Counted from the stretch's first letter, positions 48,966 to 62,357 are shown. The stretch is 64,000 nt of DNA from Sarcomyxa edulis (GCA_009761415.1 QUOL01000005.1:248001-312000); one strand, 5' to 3'. Numbers and translations are program-made. The notes: a model not told the origin generated them from the sequence alone.

Positions 48966-50992
48966 ATGGGCAATACTCAATCCTCTTCCCCGCTTAACCC
49001 CACTCAAAAGTCTCGTATAATCAGTCGTCAACGCTCGGCTGTCTTTTCACATATCAGCTTAGGCTGTGCATCCGCCGACTCATCAATCCATAGCTCTGAT
49101 CTCGACCCGTCTCATGGCGAGAAACGAAGTCTTGTTAACGAAAAGTCAATCGCGTACCGCGATCGTGACCGCGACGACCCAATTCCAATAGTATTCCCAA
49201 TGGCCTATGCCCCCACCATCGTATCACCCATCCAAGATGAAGCTACTACAGCATATAACGCCTTCCTCAGATCGTTCCCCGAATATCAACTCACTTGGAT
49301 TCTGGATACTCTCCGCCGGAGCGATTATGGAAGACTGGAGCGCACAGGAGAGACATACGTGGATTATATGGGCGGTGCATTGTATCCAGAAAGTCTCATC
49401 CGTGTCCATACCGCGTTTCTGAGTCGTAGCGTCCTCGGAAATACGCATTCGATCAGTAACAGGTAAGTCATCATCATTCTATTACAGTAATTGGTCTTAC
49501 AACGCGTGCCTTCCAAGCTCCAAGCTCTCCGCGTACCATGTCCAAGAAGCTCGTGAAACGATCCTTTCCTTCTTTGACGCCTCACCGGAAGAATACGCCG
49601 TAGTGTTCACCGCAAACGCCACATCTGCTCTAAAGCTCGTCGGTGAATCGTATCAGTTTACAGGCGGTAGTTCCTTCGTTCTAGGAGCAGACTCGCACAA
49701 CAGTGTACACGGAATCAGAGAATATGCCGCGTATCGTGGCGCACGCGTTTGCTACATCCCATCTACCGAGCGTGGCGGATTTGATGTATCCACAGCGAAG
49801 GCAAGTCAATTAAACCTCATATATGCGCCTCATATCCTTTGTAAATCTGATCTCTTGACTTTTAGAATATTCTCCTCCGAAATCGCCCCCGTGCTCCGCA
49901 ATTGGCGCCATCCCTTTTCGCTCTTACAGCACAATCCAATATCTCCAACACTAAAAACCCTCTCTCTATTGTCTCGTATGCGTCCTCCCTAGGATACCAC
50001 ATTATTCTCGATGCCGCTGCTCTGGCTCCCACCTCTCGTTTCTCTCTGACAGAAAATCCTAATGTAGACGCCATGGCTATCAGCTTTTACAAGATGTTTG
50101 GCTTCCCAACAGGTGTAGGAGCCTTGGTAGTCAAGAAGGCTTTTCTACAGAGTCTCAAGCGACCATGGTTCTCTGGAGGAAACGTGGACGTGGTCCAGGT
50201 TCCAGGAAAGATTGTAACAAGATCGCACGAGCTTCATGAGCAGTTCGAGGTCGGCCTTTCCCATCTCTTCTCAAATATGTATCGATCTGATTTTTTCCAC
50301 CGTTGGATAACTAGGACGGGACGATCAACTATCTCACACTTCCAGCCATAACGGACGGTCTCCGATTCCTCTCAGCGTACCTCCCATTCCTTCCTCTCCG
50401 TCTATCTTCTCTACTACACTATCTCACCTCTTCATTAATCAAACTACGGCACGACACAACAGGGACACCCGTCGTCCGAATTCTTTCAAGATTGCCCGGT
50501 AAACGGGTCAAATCCGTAGGCGAACAAGCCGACACTGGATCCATCATTTCCATGATATTTCTATCAGTACGTATACTCAAGTTTCAAGTCTCAACCTTCT
50601 ATTCCAGCGGTTAATTTCCATTGTCTTTATTTTTTCCATTTATTCAGCCCACCGGTGACATGCTTCCAAATTCATTTATCGCTCACGCTTCCTCGACACT
50701 TCAAATATCTCTTCGGACAGGGTGCATGTGTAATCCTGGGGGCGCAGCTGCCCTTCTCTCGCTTCAACCCTCGATGCAGCGCCTTTACCCCGGTGTCACC
50801 CTCAAAGATTACGAAAACGCCGTAGGTCATGAACTCGGTGTGGTCAGAGTTAGCTTGGGACTAGCGAGCACCTGGGCGGATGCTTGGAAGGTGTTAAGGT
50901 TTGCTACCATGATTGGACGGGAGAGGGAAAGAGCGGTTTTGTGGGATAGGTGGGTGGAGAAGGAAGGAGAAGGAGTTGGGCAGGCTATCTGA
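48966..50992 (+). CDS. molybdenum-cofactor-sulfurase-like PLP enzyme (class V aminotransferase fold)
   Basis: The protein matches the NifS-like half of Moco sulfurases, which pass sulfur from cysteine to the cofactor. Visible features: YVDYMGGALYPESLIRVHTA near residue 140; FTANATSALKLVGES; LGADSHNSVHGIREYA; an Asp-containing block YHIILDAAALAPTSRFSL; the PLP-lysine region ISFYKMFGFPTGVGALV; and the cysteine-bearing RTGCMCNPGGAAAL. It ends soon after, with no MOSC domain, so it corresponds to the N-terminal half only. The start MGNTQSSSPLNPTQKS fits an N-myristoylation signal (Gly2, Ser6). The next ~80 residues are Ser-rich and disordered. Four or so short introns; one donor (GTCGGC) is weak. 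Confidence 0.85.
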
Positions 50993-51388
50993 TTTCATCG
51001 GCGGACGGATAGATCGTATCTTTTTCATTCCTTTCATTCCCTCTTTTTCCTTCCGCATTCCACTCGTTTCGTCTCATTCCTTTTCTATTCTTTCCCCGGA
51101 CAACTGGAACTTTGGATGGATATGGACGAAAGTATCACCGTGTATATAAGCATGTATTTACCCCTCCCCTTCTGTTTTCTCCGATTTGTTTCAGTGTACT
51201 ATGCATTTATTCCTATTCCTCTATTTTATCAACCCATTTGTAATTCCGTACTTACGATTGTTCCAACGCTTAGACTTGTACATACTAGGTAGAAATGCTA
51301 TCATTATGCATTATCTCAATCCTTGAGTCCTGAGTACATGCCACGTAGTCCGTTCAATCAATTGCCAGCACTAAGTTAGAAGTCCAGA

Positions 51389-54300
51389 TCACTCCTCTTC
51401 ATCTTCGTCATCACCATCGGCCTCATCTTCCGAGACCTCCAACCCTGCATCCCTTAGCCTATCCTTGTCTCTCTTTCGCTTCGTGCTGACTTCGTCCAAG
51501 AGCACCAATAGATCTTCTTGCTCCTTCTCTACATCCTTCCGCTTTTCCTCCGAGGACTGCAGTTCGGACGTCAGGGATGCGACCTGATTTCGTAGAGTGG
51601 CAAGCTGAATAGAAATCAGTAAGAAGTCATAAATATCTAAATATCCAAAACGCATGTCATGAACCCCTCCTTACCTCGTTCCCTGAAGTGGCTGACGCTT
51701 CCTTCAGTCTGTTCTGCAGGGTCTCGATCTCTTGTGATTGATTTCGGATGACTTCCCGCAATGATGCTACTAACATCGCAGTCTCCGCGTTTTGCCCTAT
51801 GTAATCAAACCAAAAGTCAAACGCCATCGGGATGTATCGAACACAAGGGGGGAATCGACGCACCAGATGAGGAAGATAGTTGATTCGGATCCGTAGAGAA
51901 CCCTCTTTGGACCGTGTCTACGAGAAACATTGTTCTATCATCATCATCCCAGAAAATATAGCCGACACGGAAATGGCACTCACAATAGTTAGATTTCCAG
52001 AAATCAACGAAAGCCCAATCGAACCAGATTTCACCTTCGTTCTCCGTTTCAGGTTTCAAACCCGGCTGCAGATGGGATGGCGTGGGATATGGAAGGACGA
52101 TATTATCAGGACCGACAGACTTGAAGCGTTCATCTTCCCGTAGACGTGCCATGCGTCCGGCGAGACTGTCAACGCCTAATCGGTTGATGATAGGGTATAT
52201 GGCTGTTCTGAACGGTTTCGTTGATCAACAATGGATGGATGATAGATAGACATGGAGGTAAAATCGCCAACAAACTCACCTTGGAATCTCACCCGGCTCC
52301 CGATTGAATTCATAGCACGTTCCCAGTAAGAAGGCACACAGGCCAGGGACAATCGAATCTACTTCTGAAGTTTGATTGATAGACTCGACCAACTTACAAG
52401 ATGATCATGATCAGTGAGATGAATGGAACGATGGAGATTAGATGGACCTACGACGCCTAGACCTCCCGCGTCTAAAAACTGTCTCACAGCTACAGGGTCC
52501 TCCCAAAGCCACTGCGAAAGCACGCAAAGATAGCCCACGATCAATCTATCCCATTCTCTGGACTCCCGCTCCGATGTGTTGGCACGTGAGCGTGATAGGA
52601 ATGAAAGTGATAAATTTTCAGTAAGAATTTGGAGCAGCGTTTGTGGAGGTTCGTCGTCGTCGTCTGGTTCTGGAGCAGAGGACTCCACGGGTGGCGCGCC
52701 ATCCGCAGGGACAAAGAATTGGCCGGCCGTTCCAGAGGCTGATGAGTGGAGAGGCGGTGGAGTGATAGACCGGGCGAGAGCTTTGGCTCTAGGAGAAGAG
52801 CGAAGGAGGTGGGCAAATAAGAGAGTCGCGAGATGAGTAGATGTGACGCTTGCAGGATCTAGTGCAGAGCTGGAACTTGGTGGGCAGGCAAGAGCGTGCA
52901 AAAGTGGGGTTATCGGAGGTAGTTCACCTAGTTCAGATAATCAAGAGTCGCTTGACCGTCGAGGACAACTCGACACATACCAGTGTCTTCCCGGGGAAGC
53001 ATCCCCTGCACAATTGCTTGTCTGATCTCTTCTTTCCTGACGAAATTCTAGTTGTTGGATATCAGAATCAGCTATTAAAATGGCGTTTCAAGAGATGCTT
53101 ACTTCGAACACAGCAACTGCCCCTCCTCTTAACTCTAGTCCATCCTTGATTCGTTTCGCGCTGTCCAGACCGTTATATTCACCGTGCAGAACCAGTTCAA
53201 CAAGCGCATCCAGAGCTGACGCGGGTTCTAGACGATCCCATTCTTCACCGTTGGTTTCTGGGACAGGCATATACGGCGTCAGAGTGATCTCTGACAAGGG
53301 GAAATTCAGGTTTGTAGGCAGGAGCCTAAGTGCCTGTACGGTTGAGGCAATGATAAACGATTGTACCGGAAGCTCTGAATGAATACGTTACATACGTGTG
53401 TTTTGAGGGATGTCGGTGCATTTGAAGCTAATGCGACCTCGACGAGACATCGCGTAAAAACGGAGGCTTCTTGATCCTGTGGTATACGCGCTGAGGAACT
53501 CCATGAGTGACTAATAAATCAATTGAAATACTCACGTTGTTCCCTTTCGATCCAATTAACATTCCCATAATCGCTATAACGAGATTCGCGTTTGCAAGTT
53601 TCTGCTGATCCCAAAATTGCAAGGCAAATTCTTGGGGTGCTATTTCGTGCATGGGGAGACTAGGAGGGAAAAGGAGGAGTGAACAGAGGACGGGTGGGAG
53701 TGGTGTTTCGCGGAAGTAGCTCTACAGGATAATTTAGATTCAGATGCGCGTCCAGGGCAAGAAATTCCTATCGACATGGACGAACCTGATTTGATGAGTT
53801 AAATCTAAGTAGACCGTCAACGCACGCCAATGCTTCTTGAGCGACAACACCACCCTCAACACCGCCCTCTTGTGTAATCGTCTTGAATAGCTTCTCGAAA
53901 GCCCCTTCGAAGGCTAGTATTTTCTGGATATCCGGACTTTGCGAGATGAGAGATTGGACCATTGTGATAGCCTCTGTGATTTTGAGCGTAAGTCGAAATT
54001 AATCCATAGAACGAAACCCAGAAACATATTCATAACGCAAGGCATAAGTCCTACTGGGTCATATCCAGCCCATCTTGACAGAAAGGGAAGCTCACCATTA
54101 CGAATGATCTCTCTCTTATCCTCGAGTACAGCAATGACACTTCCTGGACCCGCAGATTCCTTCAGAAAATACCCTTGGACAACCTGCCGTCTATTCTGCA
54201 ACAACGTCGACAAGAATTGTAGACTCGCAAAGCGCGTATAAAAGTTGACATCTGCTAAAAGAGTGAACAGACTATGAGTAGTCTTGTCATTCGCCAACAC

Positions 54301-54636
54301 ATAATCCGTATGTTTAAATCCAAATTCCTTCGCAGCAAGCGTGCCTTCGTCCACATCGCATAAGATGTTCAGCGTTTCCAAGACAGCTTTGCCAATGTCT
54401 GTATCCACAGAAGCATCGTTTTCTAGAACCTCGAGAAGACCTGGGAGAGCACGGTCACCAACGTCTTGCTTGCAATCGCGTGCGAGGCCTTTGAGTGCGA
54501 GAACTGCTGCGCGTCGATCAGCGAGGAGGGTAGCGGGAGAAAGCCTGTCGCTGAGTCGACCGATAGTGTCTGCTGCAGTCTGTGGTGCTCCTGTTGGCCC
54601 TCGGAGAGCAACATATGTTTGAGAGAAGAAATCCAT
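51389..54636 (-). CDS. USO1: vesicle tethering factor USO1/p115
   Basis: Golgi tether that links COPII vesicles to their target with Rab1/Ypt1. Start MDFFSQTYVALRGPTGAPQT at 54636 is the classic N-terminus. The armadillo-repeat head follows: ADRRAAVLALKGLARDCKQD, LPGLLEVLENDASVDTDIGK, LFTLLADVNFYTRFASLQFL, LLQNRRQVVQGYFL, then EFALQFWDQQKLANANLVIA. The C-terminal coiled coil is short (ATLRNQVASLTSELQSSEEK) and ends in an acidic run (DGDDEDEEE), as in p115. At about 900 residues it is p115-sized and much shorter than the long yeast tail. Many small introns. The gene is intact as far as I can see. Confidence 0.9.
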
Positions 54637-54781
54637 CACACTGGCAGGTCAAGCCATTTCGACAGGCCATCGCTAAATCTGGGCAAGCAATGGTACACGT
54701 GGCACTCGGTCTCTCTCGATTTTACTAACGCGAACGCGTACGTATTGATTGGTATAGTACAATGAGTATATATACAGAAGC

Positions 54782-56250
54782 CTATCTACTAGTGTCATTG
54801 AGAAATTCCGTGGATTCTATGTCGGGGCAAGCTTCAGTGATTGATTGCACCAACGCTGCTTTCGTCAAGGAGTCAATCCGAACACCATACGTCAACTCTT
54901 TCAACTCTACCCGTCGAAGTGATGGAAATAGAGCGATCCAGGTCGGTAGAGCCATCAATGCGTCTGGGTCGAGAGAGATCCAGTCCACGGTAAGACTTAA
55001 AGTGACTACGGAGCTCAATTGCTTGATGGTGCTCCTATTCGGCGTTTCCAACTCGGAGTTTAACCAACGCGCTGATGCAAGCAAGTTGGGCAGAGCTAGA
55101 GCCAGTGTCAGCCCTTTTGTGCGTGGAGCGCCGAGGGATTGTAGTGCGTCTTGAAGTCTACCGAAATCGAAGACTCCCCATGCGTATACAGTGATGCCGA
55201 GGTAATTGAGAGAGGGAAACATGCCGTCGCCAGATAGGAAGCGACTAGCATATTCTGGTGTGACGGTTAGGGAAATCAGATGGGGAAGGAACGCGGCAGT
55301 AAACGGAGGTACGACTCCATCGGTGAATCCTATGTGGAGAATTGTAAGATGCGTTATAGTGGGATGACGCTGGAGGAATTTGTAGATGTCGGGCAAGGTT
55401 ATGGTTGAACCTTTGATGGTGAAGCTCGAGAGCGATGGTAGAGTGACCCATGGAAGACTATGGGACCAGGTTCCAGGAGGAACATCGAACGGTCCCATAT
55501 TGAATGTGAGGTGGTTCAATGATTGGCTCGTAAGCACCTTCATTGTCCATTGATAGAAAGTTGGGCGGAACGGGGTTGTACTGTACAGCACAAGAGATTC
55601 AAGTGAGCAGTCTTTACTCTTGTTTCTGTACTGTGAAGCTTGTGAGCCCACGTCGAGCCCCAAAAGGAATCAGAACTTACAGGGATAGATTTTACTATTT
55701 TCTTGAAGCCAGACGCAGTATCGTGGTTATATCTTTGCAAGGTTTTTTTACCGTATGATGCCGGGAAAGGTTCCGGTAGTCCCGGGGTGCCAACAATTTG
55801 TAGCTTGCTACACGATTTCCGTTTTATCAGTTGGAGAAGGGCGAGCTCGCTCACTTCGTCTCTCCGTGTGGTGGCCGGGAGATTGAGCGTTACGCTTTCG
55901 ACAGACGCAAATAACGCAAGTAATCGGGTGACCTCGAGAACGGCTCGTCTTGCCAACCCATCTCTACTGCTAAATTCGCATGTAAAACGGTCCAACTTCG
56001 TTTTAGAGACTGAGATATGTATTCGAAGGCCAGGAAGCGCGTTCAGACTTTCTCCCGAAAGAGACAGCTTGCTCAGGTCCCATGGATCGTGTAAGCCGTG
56101 GCGAGAAAAATACACAGGGAGAGCAAGATGGTTCAGACGCCGAGATAGCAAAGCTAGACAGTACAAGTCGTCGTGGTCGAGATATTCGAGCAGATACAGA
56201 AGAGTTTCATTTGGAAGAACGTTCAGAATTTCAACGTTTTGGATAGCCAT
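54782..56250 (-). CDS. F-box protein with LRR-like C-terminal region (copy 1)
   Basis: Probable substrate receptor of an SCF ubiquitin ligase. Start MAIQNVEILNVLPNETLLYL at 56250 leads into an F-box (LPNETLLYLLEYLDHDDLYC, LALLSRRLNHLALPVYFSRH). One intron (donor GTAAGT after KSIP, acceptor TTCACAG) joins YRNKSKDCSLESLVLYS to the long C-terminal part of beta/alpha leucine-rich segments (LNHLTFNM, LPSLSSFTIKGSTITLPDIY, LPHLISLTV), ending ACPDIESTEFLND. It is related to the genes at 58369 and 62358, with the same length and same closing motif. Its 3' end is 145 bp from the USO1 start. A longer N-terminus from 56286 is possible. Confidence 0.82.
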
Positions 56251-56403
56251 GAATGTCACACGCGTCACAGCCGTAACGGGATACAATGTGCGGGACCCTC
56301 TAAAGCAAACAACAGGCTAAATTTCAAATTCCACGCTTCTTTCTCTCCTGTTTCTCTCTGCTCGGCGCCCAGGACGTGTTCTTCACCCGAGCTCTCGCCG
56401 TCA

Positions 56404-57919
56404 TGTCTATTGTCCTCGTGAATGGACGTCCTGCGTCGGCGACATACTCCCAATCTCAATGCTCTCAAATCAGCAGCGACTACCGTTCAACTCACCACCT
56501 CATGGACTGGAACGGACGCTGTTCAGCTTCAGTAATCGTCCAGATTCCAAATGGGTTCTATGCTAGCATTGTTGATTTTCAGATCTCCCTGAGGTTGGAA
56601 AGCGATGTCTGTCTAGGGCTCGACTTCAATTCCCAACTCCATGAAATGGCACCCGCTGATGCTGATCCGACACTGGCCAATAATGCCGTGTCTTCGATCC
56701 ATGGTGCGTTCTTATGCAATCAACTTGTGGTCAAAGTCACTCACCATATCGGTGGATGCTTTTTCGGACTACTGTGAGTACTTATGGCACTCGAATGAAT
56801 ATCCACTACGTGCTGATCGTCCTCATTAAGGACCACGTCCAGACAATCCTAATCACAATCTCGTTTCTGATAGAGAAGTGCCTTGTGATGCTCTGTCAGA
56901 CTCACTACCTCTCAGTACAACCGCGACCGCAAGTATCACAAGTACTTTTTCTACCAGTCATTCAACACAAGAGCCTGAAGATCTATGCTTCTCCGAGATC
57001 ATCTCGAATGATTCTGACTCTGACTCTGGCTATGACTCTGGCTCTTGCTCTGGCTCTGGAAACAATACCACGACTCTCTCAACCTCCGCTTCAACAGGCA
57101 TGATTAACTGCATCGACGAACTTAAAGATGTCATCTCATCCTCGCACGAGTCTGTCGAACAAGAACGAAAACGAAGCGCATATACCCAGCTTTCTGTCTA
57201 CGTTCCTACATCCCAATACTCGACGACTCATGCTTCGCTCACCCTAGTGTCCAAGTCTGACCCTCTTGCCCATTCCTCCGTCGGATCGTCTGAGAGCGAC
57301 GACGCGTCGCTTACGGGTACGTCTCATCAAGCTATATCCATTCCCTCCCCCTCAAGAGTGACTACGATATATGCACAGTCTCGCCTCCAGCGAACGTGCC
57401 CGCATCTCAAGCTCAAGCCCTCAAGAGTCCAGACCTTTCAGTCAGTCAAATCATCAACGCGTCAATTCGTATTTTCTTTCCCCTGACCACTCCTGACATG
57501 AACAGACTGCCCCTAACCTGTCCCGTCATACCCCTCAATCTCTCGAGACGCCTCCTAATGACGTCGGAGCCGAATGCAAGTTCAACAGCAAAGACAAAGT
57601 AACGTTGACTGCCAACGCCTCGAATGAAGGTCCTATCATCGACGCAACTGTGGGTCTTTACCTACACTCATTCCGTTGCATCTGAATCACCGATCACCAT
57701 ACTAATCTGCAGACCACCTCCAAAATAACCACACATCCAGACCAATCAACGATCTTATTTCCCGGACTCCGCATATCCTGCCCAACGTTCTCATCGACGA
57801 CCCCGAAACCGAAATCGAAATCGCCGGCCATCTCTATTCCTTCCATCACGCCCGAGACGCTGATAGCTCTGACAGAACCGTTCCTCATGGCTTGGGCGAC
57901 TGATGGTGTTTGCGTTTGA
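56404..57919 (+). CDS. unrecognised protein with Ser/Asp-rich middle
   Basis: Not recognised. Start MSIVLVNGRPASATYSQSQC at 56404. The first ~100 residues look folded and include IVQIPNGFYASIVDFQIS and DVCLGLDFNSQLHEM. A ~125-nt intron leads to GPRPDNPNHNLVSDREVPCD, then a long Ser/Thr-rich stretch with an SDSDSGYDSGSCSGSG run and a Glu/Arg segment (SVEQERKRSAYT). At least three further introns follow. The last exon reads TTSKITTHPDQSTILFPGLR and ends MAWATDGVCV at 57919. An upstream Met at 56376 would add residues resembling a signal peptide. It starts 153 bp from the divergent F-box gene. Splicing in the second half is by inspection only. Confidence 0.5.
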
Positions 57920-58368
57920 AGTTCGCTGGCTGAGACTTACTTTTGCTCTGTATTGTCATCGCTGTGTACCGAAACTTCGTCTTTCATGGAATGAATACTC
58001 TTTCACCGCTTGGACAGACTTAACGCGCATATAACCCTGCCTTTCCTCCAACTCATTCCTTTGCACTTCATCCGCGGAACCAAATTATACCCCCTCTTTC
58101 ATCATAGGGGCCCACTCTCGTTCTTTTCCTCGTTCTGGCAGAACGCAGATCAGACCTCGGTTACCACTAACAGTTTAATTATCATTATCATGCGCGGTAC
58201 CGGTGTGTGTATACACTATATTATATTGATCGTATCCTTCAATTTCATTGACGCCTTTCACTCCTATTTTGCATAGCAAAACGACTTTCGGTGCGTGGTG
58301 TTCTTCTTTCGCCCTCTATCTCCCCCCCCAGAAAATCCACTACACCTCACCTGTCTGTCGGCTACATC

Positions 58369-60364
58369 ATGCCAATATTAGGCCTAGCACCTCCCGCTGT
58401 AGATGTCAATGTCATCGAGGGTATCGTCCGTTCGTCGCTTTGTATACCTCCGGATTCGTTGACGATGGACGCTGTTGAGGAATCGTCTATGTGAGTCTTC
58501 TCCCCGTTGCCGTTGAACAGAATAGAGGACTGTGACTCTGACATGAAACTCATTTGTTCATCTCGAAGGCCATCGTCAGAAGCAGTCCGAACGAAAGATA
58601 TTGAATTACATTCTGCGGTAATGGATCAATTACCCACGCCCACCAATAGTCTAAGTCCTCCCATCATACTCAGTCCCCGGGCCGTGTAAGTCCCTCCACA
58701 ACTCCATCCCACCCCACGTCGTCGTATAACTGACCGTCATCCACAGAACACCCACGAGAAGCAGCTCATTCATCGTCACACCCACCTCCCTCCTCGACCT
58801 CCCCAACCTCGTCATCCTCCGAATCTTCGACTACATCGACAAGCAAGACCCATCCCACCTCTCAGCCGCCAAATCCTGCAAACGCCTCCATCTGCTCATC
58901 CTCCCCGCCCTCCTCGCACGTCATAACGTCGTCAATCCCGAAGAAGACATCGTACTCGATCACGAGAACATCTCAGCGCTCCCAGCGCTCCTCCTCTCCC
59001 TCCACGTCAAGTCTACCCGATTGCTCTCATGTTCGTTTCATCGAAACTCCTTCTCGGATGAAGCGTTTGTGTTCAAAGGGGTGAAACAGTTGATGATGAA
59101 GATGTCTGATGTCAAAGAGGTCGTGTTGGATTTTACTGTACTACTCCAGGATCATCGAGATGAAGGGGACATCGCCGTCCATCGCGCTCGTGATATCGGC
59201 GGGATCATCAGCGCCGCGATGGCTAAATCATGTAAAGAGCTGAAAGTCCTCCAAGGGGACACCGACACCGACGGCGCTGCGCAACCCGACTGGTCATTCG
59301 ACGTCGACGTGCACCAACTCCCCGCACCAGACCTCCGCCCAATGCGTAGTCTCGCCATCGTCCCACTGCTCGTCAAACGCCCCGCGGACGGATTCAGGAA
59401 CCACGTCCGGTCGTTCCTCGTCCGTTCCCGTTCGACGCCGCTCCCATTCGACGAAGTCCTAGTCGAGACGTCTACGAATCTGTCGATATTTCATGTTCAT
59501 TCGGCTATACTCATCTCTCCCCCGTTTTGTCAGTGGACGATTGATACTATCAATAATTCGTCTATTACTGACTTGTCTCTCGCGAACCTCGATTTGGCGC
59601 TTGATCCGAGGGATAATGCGTATCGTATTACTTGGGATATGTTTTTGGAGAGTATTCAGATTCCGTCCCTCGAGCATCTGTGTATCAATTCGTCGAATAT
59701 ACAGTTCGGGGAACTGTCTCATTTTATTTCGAGGCATCCAGGTCTCAAATCTATATCCCTTCGTTGTCTTACGGGAGGCGCGCCAGCTCCTCTCAATCCT
59801 TCCCGATCGACATTACCTTTGACACATCTGGAGAAACTCTCTGCAGGACCAGGATGTATCACCTATTTCCTCGACCACTCCGATGCCTTGGTCAACCTGA
59901 CGTACATCTCCATTCTATATCCTAATGTTAAATTTCCCTTGGGCGACTTTCGACTCATCGACCAAGCCATCGAATGTATCGCTCGCCATTCTCATTCGGA
60001 CCGTACGAAACCACTCACACTGTCCATCCAATTTCCTGGGAAATTAGGTACCATCGCCACGAACGCATGGCTACATTCCGGAGGAACACCCTGTCGATCT
60101 CTCAAGAAAGTGACTGTGCTGGTCCTCGACATCCGAACGCCATATTCATTCACGCCAACGACGTTGGCGTTATTGCCTGCATGGATCGCGTCGTTTCCTG
60201 CGCTCAAACATGTGGAGTTTTCGATGGGGTCGCTTGCGGTTTCTGAGGATAGTATCATGTTCATTGAGTCGCTGGGTACGATGTGTCCGGATATTGAGAC
60301 GGTGACGATACAGACGCGCGTGCATAGTCTTGGGAGTGGATTGGGATTGCGCAATACGAGGTGA
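58369..60364 (+). CDS. F-box protein with LRR-like C-terminal region (copy 2)
   Basis: Three exons: MPILGLAPPAVDVNVIEGIV at 58369 (donor GTGAGT), a short middle exon (PSSEAVRTKDIELHSAVMDQ), then a long exon from 58748. The F-box reads LLDLPNLVILRIFDYIDKQD, SHLSAAKSCKRLHLLILPAL. The C-terminal region has leucine-rich beta/alpha segments (ITDLSLANLDLAL, IPSLEHLCINSSNIQFGELS, LTHLEKLSAGPG) and closes with MCPDIETVTIQ, the same place and pattern as the other two copies. The ~90-residue disordered N-terminus is unique to this copy. An in-frame Met at 58291 is an alternative start. Presumed SCF substrate receptor. Confidence 0.78.
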
Positions 60365-60613
60365 CCGTGATGTCTAGCTCTGAGGTGTATGTTTAGCCTA
60401 TCTTTTTGGCGCCGTTTTGGGTATTTTCTTCGTTACCTTGTTCCGGCTTCCCTGCCGTTGTTGTAGTACTAGTTATCGAGACGCTGGCCGGGCGCTGGTA
60501 CTTATTTCCAGCACTTGACCGGACTCTATTGGACTTTTTATATGCACGGGGACCGAACGGCGGAGCTGGGAACAATGTCCCGGGCCGGAGTGCTATTTCG
60601 GGCCGAGTGCACG

Positions 60614-60620
60614 TATAAAA
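60614..60620 (+). promoter_or_regulatory. TATA box of the aldo-keto reductase gene
   Basis: TATAAAA lies 52 nt upstream of ATG 60666, in a GC-rich region. The spacing is ideal for a short 5' leader. Confidence 0.65.
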
Positions 60621-60665
60621 ACGGATGCCCCTAAATGGACTCCACTAAACTTGTCCGTCGCTGCC

Positions 60666-61995
60666 ATGTCCCTCAAACAAATCGTGACTCTCTCCACCGG
60701 TGCACCTCTCCCTCAAATCGGTCTGGGAACGTGGCTATCCAAGCCCAAAGAAGTCGAGAATGCTGTCAGTCCTTGGCATCGTCCTACTCTCGGCTAGATC
60801 GCATCTAATCAGTACACATACAGGTCGAATACGCTGTCAGGAATGGTTATCGCCATCTTGATCTTGCCATGATCTACGAGAATCAAGATGAAGTCGGTGC
60901 TGCGTTGAAGAAAGTCATTCCTAGCGTCGTCAAGCGCGAGGAGCTCTTCATGACGTCCAAGCTCTGGAACTCTTCCCATCAACCCCAGGAGGTTGCGAAA
61001 GAGCTCGACGAGACTCTTAAACAGCTTGGAACGCCTTATCTTGATCTTTACCGTATGTAGCGTATCACTTTGGGCGTGCTCGTCTGCTGATGAGACATAC
61101 CCAGTCGTTCACTGGCCCATCGCGTTCCAACCCGGTCAGGGCCTCGTCCCGCCTCACCCAACCATCGCAGGAGAAGTCGCGATTGACAAGGAGACTAGCC
61201 TTGTAGATACTTGGAAGGAGATGATCAAACTTCCCGCAACCGGAAAGGTGAGAAATGCAAATTCTGAAAAGTTTGACACACTGCTGACTTTTCCTTCAGG
61301 TCAAGGCGATCGGTGTTTCCAATTTCACCATCGCACAAATTGAAGGAATCATCGCTGCAACCGGCGTCGTTCCCGTATGTTTTCTGTGCAATATCACGTA
61401 GAACTGACTCACCAACTTTGTATTTCCAATTAGGCCGTGAACCAAGTCGAAGCCCACCCGCTCCTTCCCCAGGACGACCTTGTTGCCTACTGCAAAAGCA
61501 AAGGTATACACATCACCGCATACTCTCCCCTTGGAAACAACCGTTCGTACATGCGCATCCTCATGTCTTGTATCCCTTTCTAACGAACGATCGTTCATCC
61601 GCCGCGCAGTCATCGGCAAACCCAAACTCACGGAGCACCCCGTCGTCCTCGAAGTAGCCAAGAAGCTCGACGCTACGCCCGCACAGGTCCTCGTTGCCTG
61701 GGGTGTCCATCGCGGATACTCTGTTATTCCCAAGAGTGTCCAGGAAGAGCGGATCGTCTCCAACTTCAAGCAGGTCGTGTTGAGCGAGGAGGACTACCAG
61801 AAAATCTCCAAGATTGGGGAGGGTAACCACACCAGGTAGGCTTGTTCATGTGCTTGGCTCCACCTGTGTGAATAACCGTTGACGATATACCTGGGTAGGT
61901 TCAACATCCCGATCACGTACAAGCCAAAGTGGGATGTCAACATCTTCGACGAGCCCGTTGAGAAGGAGGCGGGCTTCAAGGTCAAGATCCAGTAG
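60666..61995 (+). CDS. aldo-keto reductase
   Basis: NADPH-dependent carbonyl reductase of the AKR superfamily, about 320 residues. Start [20 protein letters not shown] at 60666 leads to GLGTW. The catalytic tetrad is seen as Asp and Tyr in [15 protein letters not shown], Lys in MTSKLWNSS and His in LVHWPIAF. Then come [47 protein letters not shown] and the cofactor-binding stretch [18 protein letters not shown]. The end is EAGFKVKIQ. About seven short introns, all joining in frame. The family is broad (sugar, glycerol or xenobiotic aldehydes), so the substrate is open. Presumably cytosolic. Confidence 0.93.
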
Positions 61996-62357
61996 ATTAT
62001 TGCGAGTATGTTATGTAGAAAACCAAGAAAGGAATATGAAAGTGTATTTGTTGCTTGTACAAGTAGTACTTATGTAGGCGCCATGACTTTTATGGTAACT
62101 ACGTATATAACCTTATACACGTTAGAGTTTGCAAGCTTCTTTTCTCTTATTTTGGGCGTGGGGTGGGCCACCCATGATCTGTGCTGGCTGGACTACCCAA
62201 CAGCAGTCAAGGAAGTTCGAAACCTTGCCGAGGGCCGAGACGATTCCATCGGGATTATTTAAAATGGATTATATCGATAAGTGACCTACCCCCCAGAGCT
62301 TGCTCCCTCCCACTACTTTTGACCTTTGCCATGCTCATATAGTCCGCCCTCTGGACC

